DNA from: Parcubacteria group bacterium GW2011_GWB1_37_13
GTDB taxonomy: Bacteria; Patescibacteriota; Minisyncoccia; Phycocordibacterales; UBA9973
NCBI GenBank assembly: GCA_000990145.1
Contig: LBSW01000014.1
Coordinates: 1 to 14,197 of the forward strand
Direction: 5' to 3'
DNA: 14,197 nucleotides
The notes beneath the pieces were generated by a model, which worked only from the letters and a program-made list of their open reading frames with translations, searched no databases and was not told the DNA's origin. The position numbers and the translations under genes were made by a program. How positions within the stretch are numbered: the first letter of the stretch is position 1; each line of letters opens with the position of its first letter. Shown here piece by piece: positions 5,760 through 12,989 of this stretch.

Positions 5760-6227
5760 ATGCAACAGACAGGAGATTACATAACTAAAGAAAAAAGAAA
5801 AGCCCTGGAAATTGAATTGAAAGATTTGAAAGGACCAAAAAGAAAAGAAATTTTAGCGAGCTTAGAATATGCCAAGTCATTAGGCGACTTATCAGAAAAT
5901 GCGGAATATCACCAAACCCGCGAAGAGCAAGGCAAGCTCGAAGAACGTATTGCTAAAATAGAAAAAATATTGCAGTTTTCGCAGAATGTTTTGAAGAGCG
6001 GGGGAGATATAATTGAAGTTGGCTCTACGGTGATTGTACAAAAACAAAACAGTGGTGAAAATAAAACTTATACCATAGTGGGATTTGAAGAGGCAGATAT
6101 GGTAAAAGGAAAAATTTCCAACAGATCTCCTTTTGGCGAAGCGCTTTTTGGCAAAAAGAAGGGTGACAATATTTCGTTTAAGACTCCGAATGGAACAGTT
6201 CATTATAAGATAATTAATGTATCTTAA
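5760..6227 (+). CDS. greA: Transcription elongation factor GreA
   Basis: GreA rescues backtracked RNA polymerase by stimulating cleavage of the nascent RNA 3' end. The 155-aa length is normal. The N-terminal coiled coil (about 8-75) carries the tip motif GDLSENAEYH with the acidic residues D43 and E46 that enter the polymerase secondary channel. The C-terminal FKBP-like domain (about 82-155) contains VGSTVIVQ, YTIVGFEEAD and the family element ISNRSPFGEALFGKKKGD. It is followed 21 bases later by lysS and probably co-transcribed with it. Confidence 0.97.
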   Translation: MQQTGDYITKEKRKALEIELKDLKGPKRKEILASLEYAKSLGDLSENAEYHQTREEQGKLEERIAKIEKILQFSQNVLKSGGDIIEVGSTVIVQKQNSGENKTYTIVGFEEADMVKGKISNRSPFGEALFGKKKGDNISFKTPNGTVHYKIINVS

Positions 6228-6230
6228 TCA

Positions 6231-6242
6231 CCGCTTCAGCGG
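6231..6242 (+). other. Small hairpin in the greA-lysS gap
   Basis: CCGC-TTCA-GCGG forms a 4-bp GC-only stem 6 bases before the lysS ATG. No T-run follows, so it is not a terminator. It may modestly affect lysS translation or mRNA processing; significance unproven. Confidence 0.3.
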
Positions 6243-6248
6243 GATAAA

Positions 6249-7724
6249 ATGTCTTCAATTGACGAAATTAGAGATGCTAGAATAAAAAAACTTGAACTCT
6301 TGAAAAGCAAGAGCATAAATCCTTATCCAACTTCTTCCAGTAGGGAAATTTCTTTAAAAGAAGCAATAGAAAATTTTAATGCCCTGGAAAATAAAAAGGA
6401 CACAAAATGGATAGGAGGCAGAATTATGTCTATCCGCGGTCAGGGCGCAATTGTTTTTTTAACTTTTAATGACGGCACGGGAACTTTTCAAGGTTTGCTG
6501 AAAAAAGATGTTGTCGGCGCCGAAAAATTTGATTTTTTTAATAAAGTGGTGGACATCGGGGATTTTGTGGAAATTCAAGGTATTTTTTTTACAACCAAAA
6601 GAGGGGAAAAAACGCTCGAAATAAAAGATTGGCATATGCTTTCTAAAAGTTTGAGACCTCTGCCCGAAAAATGGCACGGCTTGGTGGATGTAGAAGAAAG
6701 ATTTCGTAAAAGATATTTGGATATCCTGATGAATGGAGAGGTAAAGGAACGACTTGTTTTACGCTCCAAAATTGTCAGTCTCGTGCGTAAATTTTATGAC
6801 GATAATGGTTATATAGAGGTGGAAACTCCAAGATTGCAAATGATAGCCGGTGGCGCTACAGCTAAACCTTTTATAACTCATCACAATGCGCTTGGCGTTG
6901 ATTTTTTTCTAACGATTGCGCAAGAGTTATATTTAAAAATGCTTTTAGTGGGAGGTTTTACGAAAGTCTACGAGATTGGAAGAAAATTTAGAAATGAAGG
7001 AATTGATGCGACACACAATCCGGAATTTACAATGCTTGAGTCGCAGGAAGTATACGGAGATGCAAAAACGGGACGTGATTTTGTTGAAAAATTATTTAAA
7101 TATCTCATCAAGGAAATTTTTAGTTCATATAAAATGACCGTAGATACTGTAAAGCTTGATTTTGAGAAACCTTTTGAGATTATTGCTTTTTATGATTTGA
7201 TTAAAAAATATACGGAAATAAAAAATCCTGTTTACGCAGATCAGAAAGAATTAACAGCATATGCAAAGAAAATGGGCGCAGTTATTACGCCGAATGAATC
7301 AAAAGAAAATATTTTGGATTTTATTTATAAAAAACTCTGCCGTCCTAACTTAATTCAGCCGACATTTATCATAGATTATCCTGTTGCTTTCAATCCATTT
7401 GCCAAAAGAAGAGAAGATGATCCTTCCATTATTGATCGTTTTCAGCTTGTAATTTCCGGTATTGAACTGGTTAATGCTTTTTCTGAATTAAACGATCCGA
7501 TAGATCAAAAAGAACGTTATCTTGAACAAGACAAAAAAGGAAAAAAAGGGGAGCAAGAAATTTCTCCTACCGATGCGGCGTATCTAGAGGCGATGGAGTA
7601 TGGTATGCCGCCAAATAGCGGCATTGGTATTGGAATAGATAGACTTGCCATGTTTTTGTCTGGAGCAAAAAATATAAAAGAGGTTATTCTTTTCCCGACA
7701 TTAAAACCGAAAGATAATAAGTAA
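6249..7724 (+). CDS. lysS: Lysyl-tRNA synthetase, class II
   Basis: This enzyme charges tRNA-Lys with lysine using ATP. At 491 aa it has the full class II LysRS plan. The N-terminal OB-fold anticodon-binding domain is at about 53-130 (WIGGRIMSIRGQGAIVFLTF). Motif 1 is near VETPRL (191-196). Motif 2 is RKFRNEGIDATHNPEFTMLE (245-264) and motif 3 is GIGIGIDRLAMFLSG (458-472). GGATAKPF (201-208) is the typical lysine/ATP-site loop. A lysine-rich stretch (429-435) precedes the SPTDAAYLEAMEYGMPP segment, a normal family feature. No Shine-Dalgarno sequence is obvious. The gene ends just before the mra promoter. Confidence 0.98.
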   Translation: MSSIDEIRDARIKKLELLKSKSINPYPTSSSREISLKEAIENFNALENKKDTKWIGGRIMSIRGQGAIVFLTFNDGTGTFQGLLKKDVVGAEKFDFFNKVVDIGDFVEIQGIFFTTKRGEKTLEIKDWHMLSKSLRPLPEKWHGLVDVEERFRKRYLDILMNGEVKERLVLRSKIVSLVRKFYDDNGYIEVETPRLQMIAGGATAKPFITHHNALGVDFFLTIAQELYLKMLLVGGFTKVYEIGRKFRNEGIDATHNPEFTMLESQEVYGDAKTGRDFVEKLFKYLIKEIFSSYKMTVDTVKLDFEKPFEIIAFYDLIKKYTEIKNPVYADQKELTAYAKKMGAVITPNESKENILDFIYKKLCRPNLIQPTFIIDYPVAFNPFAKRREDDPSIIDRFQLVISGIELVNAFSELNDPIDQKERYLEQDKKGKKGEQEISPTDAAYLEAMEYGMPPNSGIGIGIDRLAMFLSGAKNIKEVILFPTLKPKDNK

Positions 7725-7728
7725 AATA

Positions 7729-7757
7729 TTGCCTCATAAATTTAGGTGGAATACAAT
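7729..7757 (+). promoter_or_regulatory. Promoter of the mraZ-rsmH-ftsL-ftsI cluster
   Basis: TTGCCT (7729-7734) and TACAAT (7752-7757) are separated by 17 bases, immediately after the lysS stop codon. The predicted start near 7764 falls among the MraZ repeats. Confidence 0.65.
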
Positions 7758-7793
7758 ATATATCAAGTGGGAAAAAGTGGGAAACTTGTGGAT
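7747..7793 (+). promoter_or_regulatory. MraZ operator (phased TGGRA repeats)
   Basis: TGGAA at 7747, TGGGA at 7768, TGGGA at 7778 and TGGAT at 7789 recur at about one or two helical turns (21, 10 and 11 bases). Known MraZ sites are direct TGGGN repeats about 10 bases apart upstream of mraZ. The repeats overlap the -10 box and the predicted transcription start, which suits autorepression. Confidence 0.75.
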
Positions 7794-7815
7794 AAATAAT
7801 TTTCAACAAAAATTT

Positions 7816-8259
7816 ATGCTCATCGGCGAATACATACACACAATAGATGCAAAGAATAGAATTTCAATGCCGGCAAAGTTTCGCCAAGAGCTCGGCAAAA
7901 AAATTATTATCACGCCTGGACTCGGACAATGTTTGTTTATTTTCACAATTAAAGAATGGGGAAAAGTCAGCAATAAGCTTTCCAGTTCAGATTCCGACTT
8001 GTCATTCTTAAAAGCCGACCAAAGAAATTTTAATAGATATATGTTCGGACGCGCGGCGGAAGTGGAAATAGATTCAATAGGCAGGGTTTTAATTCCCGAA
8101 TATCTTCAGAAAAGAATAGGTTTAAAAAATTCAGCGGCAATAGTTGGAGTGAAGGATAGAATTGAAGTTTGGGGTGAAAAGGCATGGTCGGAACAAAAAG
8201 AAATTGGGGAAAAACAAGCGGAACAATTGGCGGAAAGGCTTGGAAATGAGGAAAAATAA
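7816..8259 (+). CDS. mraZ: Transcriptional regulator MraZ
   Basis: MraZ is a double AbrB-like DNA-binding regulator that controls its own dcw cluster and forms ring oligomers. The ATG at 7816 gives 147 aa starting MLIGEYIHTIDAKNRISMPA, the expected family start. A TTG frame beginning 87 bases earlier runs through the promoter and operator and is not used. Both half-repeats are visible: DAKNRISMPAKFR (11-23) and DSIGRVLIPEYLQ (86-98). The C-terminal tail (about 122-147) is charged. It is followed 2 bases later by rsmH, and phased TGGRA repeats lie just upstream. Confidence 0.95.
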   Translation: MLIGEYIHTIDAKNRISMPAKFRQELGKKIIITPGLGQCLFIFTIKEWGKVSNKLSSSDSDLSFLKADQRNFNRYMFGRAAEVEIDSIGRVLIPEYLQKRIGLKNSAAIVGVKDRIEVWGEKAWSEQKEIGEKQAEQLAERLGNEEK

Positions 8260-8261
8260 GC

Positions 8262-9134
8262 ATGCACAGGACAGTTCTTTTAAATGAAACAATAGAAGGT
8301 CTGAATTTAAATCCGAAATCATTAGTGGTTGATTGCACATTCGGCGGCGGAGGGCATAGCCTTGAAATTTGCAAAAAATATCCTGGCGTAAAAATAATTG
8401 CGTTAGACCAAGATTCAAGCGCTTTTAAAAATAAGAAAACCGACTATAAAATAATTTTTCATAACGAGAATTTCAGAAGTATAGAAAGAGTTTTAGAAAA
8501 AGAGGGAATAGAGCAAGCTGATGGAATTATTTTCGATTTAGGTTTAAGTTCTGATCAATTGGAAAATTCTGGACGAGGTTTTTCTTTTCTTAAAAATGAG
8601 CCGTTGCTTATGACCCTGAAAGCAAATCCAACTTCTTCAGATTTAACCGCGCAGGATGTCGTAAATACCTGGAGTGAAAAAAATTTATCTGACATTATCT
8701 ATGGCTATGGCGAAGAAAAATTTTCAAGAAAAATAGCTAAAGGAATGGTGGATGCCAGGCAAAAAGCAAAGATTGAAACCACTTTTGATTTAGTAAAAAT
8801 AATTAGCGGCGCAGTGCCTGGATTATATAAAAGGGGAAGGATTCATTTTGCGACAAGAACTTTTCAAGCGATACGCATAGCGGTGAATGACGAACTGGGG
8901 GCTCTCGCCGAGGGTTTGGATAAAGGGTTCAAGTTATTAAAAATAGGCGGAAGAATGTCAGTAATTTCCTTTCATAGCTTGGAAGACAGAATTATAAAAA
9001 GATTTTTTAGAGAAAAAGTGGCAGTGGGTGAAGCAAGATTGATAAATAAAAAAGTAATTTTAGCGAGCGACAATGAAGTTAAAAATAATCCCAGATCAAG
9101 AAGCGCGAAATTAAGAATTTTAGAAAAAATATGA
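8262..9134 (+). CDS. rsmH: 16S rRNA m4C1402 methyltransferase RsmH (MraW)
   Basis: RsmH N4-methylates C1402 in the 16S rRNA decoding centre using S-adenosylmethionine. The 290-aa protein has the SAM-binding loop DCTFGGGGHS (24-33), the acidic strand end ALDQD (47-51), DLGLSSDQL (92-100) with GRGFSF (104-109), HFATRTFQAIRIAVNDEL (195-212) and GGRMSVISFHSLEDRIIK (229-246). The segment usually reading PLDMRMD appears as PLLMTLK (114-120), losing both Asp residues; this may be lineage variation. GAGGA lies 9-10 bases before the ATG, a usable ribosome binding site. The stop codon overlaps the next start (ATGA at 9131-9134). Confidence 0.97.
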   Translation: MHRTVLLNETIEGLNLNPKSLVVDCTFGGGGHSLEICKKYPGVKIIALDQDSSAFKNKKTDYKIIFHNENFRSIERVLEKEGIEQADGIIFDLGLSSDQLENSGRGFSFLKNEPLLMTLKANPTSSDLTAQDVVNTWSEKNLSDIIYGYGEEKFSRKIAKGMVDARQKAKIETTFDLVKIISGAVPGLYKRGRIHFATRTFQAIRIAVNDELGALAEGLDKGFKLLKIGGRMSVISFHSLEDRIIKRFFREKVAVGEARLINKKVILASDNEVKNNPRSRSAKLRILEKI

Positions 9135-9544
9135 GAGAAATAAATTTAAAATCAAATAATATGTACGCAAAAAGCGCCAGCATATTAAATAATAGTACTG
9201 AAAAATATATTTTGAATATTATCTTTTTCTCTTTCGGCGCGTTTGCGCTTCTATATATCTTATTTTTAGGAAATATGGTTAAGAATATTATAGATCGTCG
9301 AAGTTTTGAGATAGATGCGCGATCTCTTTCTAGCGAAGTTCAAAATCTAGAGGTCACTTATTTGTCTATGTCTAATAATATTGATCTTGCTTTTTCATAT
9401 TCTATGGGTTTTAAGAGTTTTGAAGAAACAAAGACAACATTTGCAACCCGAAAATCTCTCAGTTATGTATCTAAAGACAAACCTTTAAGTTTTGAACAAA
9501 GCGAACCTTTTGGCAATATAAAAATAGTTCAAAATGACCTTTAG
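9131..9544 (+). CDS. ftsL: FtsL-like divisome membrane protein
   Basis: The 137-aa protein has a short cytoplasmic N-terminus, one membrane helix at about 26-49 (YILNIIFFSFGAFALLYILF) and a periplasmic heptad-rich segment (about 56-90), then a polar tail. This topology, and its place between rsmH and the class B penicillin-binding protein, are those of FtsL, which joins FtsB and FtsQ to activate septal synthesis. Sequence identity in this family is very low, so the name rests on topology and synteny. Translation is coupled on both sides: its ATG overlaps the rsmH stop and its end overlaps ftsI by 11 bases. Met12 is an alternative start. Confidence 0.72.
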   Translation: MREINLKSNNMYAKSASILNNSTEKYILNIIFFSFGAFALLYILFLGNMVKNIIDRRSFEIDARSLSSEVQNLEVTYLSMSNNIDLAFSYSMGFKSFEETKTTFATRKSLSYVSKDKPLSFEQSEPFGNIKIVQNDL

Positions 9545-11243
9545 TTTTATTTCCAGATCTAAAATTGTCCTTTTTTGTGTCGTAATTTTCTCTTTGATTT
9601 TAATAACCAAGCTTTTTTTAGTACAAGTTATTAATGGTGAAAATTATTCAGAATCTGCCGACCGCCAATATTTTACGCCCATAGGCGACATTTATGAGCG
9701 CGGAGATATTTTCTTGGAAAGCAAAGATGGACAGCTTATTTTGGCTGCTACGCAGGCTACCGGATTTAAAATTGCCATAAATCCCAGCAAGATTGTTGAC
9801 CCAGAATTAGCTTATCAAAAATTAGCTGAAATAATAACTCTTGATTATGACAATTTTATCGAAAAAGCGTCAAAAAAAGATGATCCTTATGAAGAAGTAG
9901 CAAACCGTTTTTCAAAAGAACAGGCGGATACTATATCTGCTCTTAAAATTCCCGGTGTAAATATTTTTAAAGAAAAATGGCGTTTTTATCCGGGAGGGAT
10001 CCTCGCTTCCCATACGCTTGGTCTTGTAGGGTATAAAGATACGGAGCTTGGCGGACGTTATGGCTTGGAGAGACAGTACAATAAAGAGCTCACGAGATAT
10101 GGTAAAAATCCTTATGTGAATTTCTTCGCTGAAGTTTTTTCCAATATAAATAAAACTTTTTTTAATACCGAATCAGGAGAAGGAAACATAGTAACTACTA
10201 TTGAGCCCCAGGTACAGAGTTTTTTAGAGAAAAAATTAACGGAAGTAAAAGAAAGATACAAAGTTGATTCTATTGGCGGGATAATTATGAATCCGCAGGA
10301 CGGATCTATTTATGCTATGGGTGTTAAGCCCGATTTTGACCCAAATGATTTCTCCAAGGTTAAAAATGTATCTCTTTTTTCCAACCCTTTGGTGGAAAAT
10401 GTTTTGGAATTTGGATCTGTTGTAAAGCCTTTAGTTATGGCCTCTGCATTGGATGTGGGAGTTGTTAATGCTGAAACAACATACAATGATAAAGGTTCCG
10501 TGGTAGTTGAAAAAAAAGAGATTTTTAATTTTGACAAAAAAGCCCGCGGAGTGGTCAATATGCAGGAAGTTTTAAATCAGTCTCTTAATACCGGTATGGT
10601 TTTTATTGAGCAAAAATTAGGCAAAGAAAAATTGCGCGAGTATTTGCTTTCATTTGGCATCAAAAATAAAACTGGAATTGATCTGCCGAATGAAACAAGC
10701 GGATTAATATCTAACCTAAATAGTCCCAGAGAAATTGAATATGCCAACGCCGCTTTTGGTCAAGGCATAGCCCTTACTCCAATCGAGATGGCGCGAGCAT
10801 TAGCTTCGCTTTCAAATGGCGGTAATTTAGTTGTGCCTCATATTGTCAAAGAAATAAAATATGATAACGGCATTTCCAAAGTTATGAATTATCCCATTAC
10901 CCGTACCAAAATTGCAAAACAAACTTCAGAAGAAATAACTAGAATGCTGGTAGAGGTAATGGATAAAGCAATCAAGGGAGGTTTGGCAAAATTAGATCAT
11001 TTCAGCGTAGCAGTAAAAACTGGTACGGCGCAGGTTGCGGACAATGTCACTGGAGGATATTATGAAGATAGAAGTACGCATTCTTTTATCGGTTATTTTC
11101 CGGCCTATGATCCGAAATTTGTAGTTTTTCTTTATGCCGTAAATCCAAAAGGCGTATCTTATGCCGCAACCACTTGGACCGATCCATTTTTAGATATTAC
11201 TAAATTTTTATTAAATTATTATGAAGTTCCTCCAGATCGGTGA
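9534..11243 (+). CDS. ftsI: Class B penicillin-binding protein (FtsI/PBP3-like transpeptidase)
   Basis: This septal D,D-transpeptidase cross-links peptidoglycan. Its 569 residues start with a cytoplasmic stub and a membrane anchor (about 11-30), followed by a dimerisation/pedestal region with GLERQYNKEL (177-186). The transpeptidase domain has all three active-site motifs: SVVK (295-298, nucleophile Ser295), SLN (350-352) and KTGTAQ (495-500). ANAAFGQGIALTPIEMARA (404-422) is a family hallmark. No PASTA domains follow and the protein ends at NYYEVPPDR. The position after rsmH and the FtsL-like gene supports an FtsI role over a general elongation PBP. There is no visible Shine-Dalgarno sequence; the 11-base overlap suggests coupled translation. 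Confidence 0.93.
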   Translation: MTFSFISRSKIVLFCVVIFSLILITKLFLVQVINGENYSESADRQYFTPIGDIYERGDIFLESKDGQLILAATQATGFKIAINPSKIVDPELAYQKLAEIITLDYDNFIEKASKKDDPYEEVANRFSKEQADTISALKIPGVNIFKEKWRFYPGGILASHTLGLVGYKDTELGGRYGLERQYNKELTRYGKNPYVNFFAEVFSNINKTFFNTESGEGNIVTTIEPQVQSFLEKKLTEVKERYKVDSIGGIIMNPQDGSIYAMGVKPDFDPNDFSKVKNVSLFSNPLVENVLEFGSVVKPLVMASALDVGVVNAETTYNDKGSVVVEKKEIFNFDKKARGVVNMQEVLNQSLNTGMVFIEQKLGKEKLREYLLSFGIKNKTGIDLPNETSGLISNLNSPREIEYANAAFGQGIALTPIEMARALASLSNGGNLVVPHIVKEIKYDNGISKVMNYPITRTKIAKQTSEEITRMLVEVMDKAIKGGLAKLDHFSVAVKTGTAQVADNVTGGYYEDRSTHSFIGYFPAYDPKFVVFLYAVNPKGVSYAATTWTDPFLDITKFLLNYYEVPPDR

Positions 11244-11284
11244 AAACAGCAAAAAAGAGGTTTAATTTCTATAAATTTTAATTT

Positions 11285-12601
11285 ATGAAAACAACTTTCA
11301 AAAAAATAATAATCTATATACTGCAAATAGAATCACGCTTGGTTCTTTCTAAATATAAGCCAAAAATTATTGCCATTACCGGCTCGGTTGGCAAAACTTC
11401 CACAAAAGATGCAATTTTTGCGGTTTTATCAAAAATTTCCTATGTTCGTAAAAGCGAAAAAAGTTACAACAGTGAAATAGGATTGCCTCTTACTATTTTA
11501 GGCGTTCCAAATGGGTGGAATAATCCTTTGATATGGCTTAAAAATATTTTAAAGGGTTTATGGCTTCTTTTGATGTATCATAAATATCCTAAATGGCTTG
11601 TTCTTGAAGTGGGCGTGAGTCATCCTGATGATATGCATTGTACCGCTTCTTGGCTTAAAACAGATGTGGTTATTATTACGGCGATAGGAGAAACTCCGGC
11701 TCATATTGAATTTTTTAATTCACGCAAACACCTTATAGAAGAAAAAAGCAAACTTATAAAAACTTTAAAACAAGACGGCCTTTTAATATTAAATGCTGAC
11801 GATGAAGATGTGCTAAAAATGAAGGCAAACAACAAGCACCGCGCCATAACTTATGGATTCCAAAAAGGAGCAAATATTTTAGGTTCCGGAGACAATATTT
11901 TTTATGGTGATAAAGAAATCCCCCTGGGCGACGCAGTGGGCGAGCCAAAAGGAATTATTTTTAGAGTAGATGAAAATGGAAATAGTTTACCCGTGATTAT
12001 AGAAGGAGTATTTGGCAAAAATCACGTTTATGCGTCTTTGGCCGCGCTGACGCTTTCTTCTGGTTTAAAATTGAATGTGTTAGATACAATAAATGCTCTT
12101 AAAAATTATGATGTTCCTTTGGGGCGTATGCGATTATTAAAAGGAATAAATGGTTCAATGATTATTGATGATACCTATAATTCTTCTCCTTTTGCTTGCG
12201 AATCTGCGCTGAAAACTTTAAAAGAAGTAAAAGTTAAGGGCAGAAAAATCGCTATATTAGGCGATATGCTTGAATTAGGCAAACACACAGAAGAAGCTCA
12301 TAAAGATATTGGCAAAATTGCAAGAGAAAATTGCGACATATTGACAGTGGTTGGACAAAGAGCGCAGGCCATCAAAGAAGGCGCGCTTCTTGCAAGTATG
12401 AATAAAGAAAATATTTTTGAATTTTTTAATTCTTATGAAGCAGGGGATTTTATAAAAACTTTTGCGCAAACAGGGGATTTAATACTTATAAAAGGTTCTC
12501 AAGGAATGCGTATGGAGCGCGCGGTAGAGACAATACTTCTAAACAAAGAAAATAAAAATAAACTGTTAGTCAGGCAGGACGAAGAGTGGTTGAAAAGGTG
12601 A
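11285..12601 (+). CDS. murF: MurF-type UDP-MurNAc-peptide ligase lacking domain 1
   Basis: MurF adds D-Ala-D-Ala to UDP-MurNAc-tripeptide, the last cytoplasmic step of the peptidoglycan precursor. The ATP-binding loop GSVGKTST (33-40), KSYNSEIGLPLTILG (59-73), IDDTYNSSP (294-302) and LGDMLELG (325-332) are the central and C-terminal domain motifs of MurF. The N-terminal substrate-recognition domain of typical MurF proteins (about 80 residues before the P-loop) is absent. Only a 32-residue helix-like lead is present. A hydrophobic insertion (WLKNILKGLWLLLMY, about 84-98) may contact the membrane. At 438 aa it is slightly short. It follows ftsI by 41 bases. No murE, mraY, murD or ftsW follows, so the local cluster is cut short. 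Its TGA lies in the 28-bp inverted repeat. Confidence 0.9.
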   Translation: MKTTFKKIIIYILQIESRLVLSKYKPKIIAITGSVGKTSTKDAIFAVLSKISYVRKSEKSYNSEIGLPLTILGVPNGWNNPLIWLKNILKGLWLLLMYHKYPKWLVLEVGVSHPDDMHCTASWLKTDVVIITAIGETPAHIEFFNSRKHLIEEKSKLIKTLKQDGLLILNADDEDVLKMKANNKHRAITYGFQKGANILGSGDNIFYGDKEIPLGDAVGEPKGIIFRVDENGNSLPVIIEGVFGKNHVYASLAALTLSSGLKLNVLDTINALKNYDVPLGRMRLLKGINGSMIIDDTYNSSPFACESALKTLKEVKVKGRKIAILGDMLELGKHTEEAHKDIGKIARENCDILTVVGQRAQAIKEGALLASMNKENIFEFFNSYEAGDFIKTFAQTGDLILIKGSQGMRMERAVETILLNKENKNKLLVRQDEEWLKR

Positions 12602-12706
12602 AAGAAAGTAATGTTTTTAGAGCACGGATATTTTTTTGCTAAAAAATTCCTCGTGCTCGCGCCGTCGCGCTCCCAAGTCTCTAAAAACATTACTTTCTTT
12701 CACCTT
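12595..12706. repeat. 112-bp element with perfect 28-bp inverted arms and nested hairpins
   Basis: The left arm (12595-12622, starting aaggtgaaagaaag) and right arm (12679-12706, ending ctttctttcacctt) are perfect reverse complements over 28 bp. Inside are a second hairpin, GAGCACG (12620-12626) / CGTGCTC (12652-12658), a third nested in it, ATTTTTT-TGCT-AAAAAAT, and a separate GCGC-CGTC-GCGC hairpin (12659-12670). The arms cover the TGA of murF and the TAA of the convergent membrane-protein gene. It may act as a bidirectional terminator, although no T-run follows the outer stem, or be a small palindromic mobile element of MITE type. Confidence 0.85.
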
Positions 12707-12953
12707 ATATTTCTCCGATAAATTTTCTGATCCATACTTCAATCTTTTTTATTTTTCTAGACAAACGAGGATATTTTTCTGTATGTTTTTCTATCCATAA
12801 ATAAACTTTTGGGAAATAAAGAGACGTAAGAAAAAGACCAATAGCCAAAAAAATAATTCCTTGCAGAAAGGGCAATACTAGACCAAGCAATCCGAATATT
12901 ATGAAAATAATTCCAATTGTCAGCACTAGAATTTTTTTTATCTTTTTTTGCAT
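12705..12953 (-). CDS. Small two-helix membrane protein (PGPGW/DUF454-like)
   Basis: The 82-aa protein has a lysine-rich N-terminus (KKIKK) and two hydrophobic segments (about 8-28 and 31-47) joined by a LPFLQG turn. A basic amphipathic C-terminal tail follows (EKYPRLSRKIKKIEVWIRKF). This shape, with GLLGLVLPFLQGIIFLAIGL, resembles small inner-membrane proteins of the PGPGW and DUF454 types. Neither has a firmly known function, and I cannot assign it to one by eye. It follows the PKD-repeat gene by 36 bases on the same strand and converges on murF; its stop codon lies in the right arm of the inverted repeat. Confidence 0.75.
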   Translation of the reverse strand: MQKKIKKILVLTIGIIFIIFGLLGLVLPFLQGIIFLAIGLFLTSLYFPKVYLWIEKHTEKYPRLSRKIKKIEVWIRKFIGEI

Positions 12954-12989
12954 AACAAAAACAAAACAACAATCTTAATTAAATGATGA

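Noticed and set aside
7729..7815. Upstream TTG extension of mraZ (29 extra residues)
   Set aside because: It would cover the promoter and MraZ operator, and the family start MLIGEYIHTID lies at 7816.
12499..12690. Minus-strand frame through the inverted repeat and the murF end
   Set aside because: It overlaps murF and exists only because of the palindromic element; no domain is recognisable.
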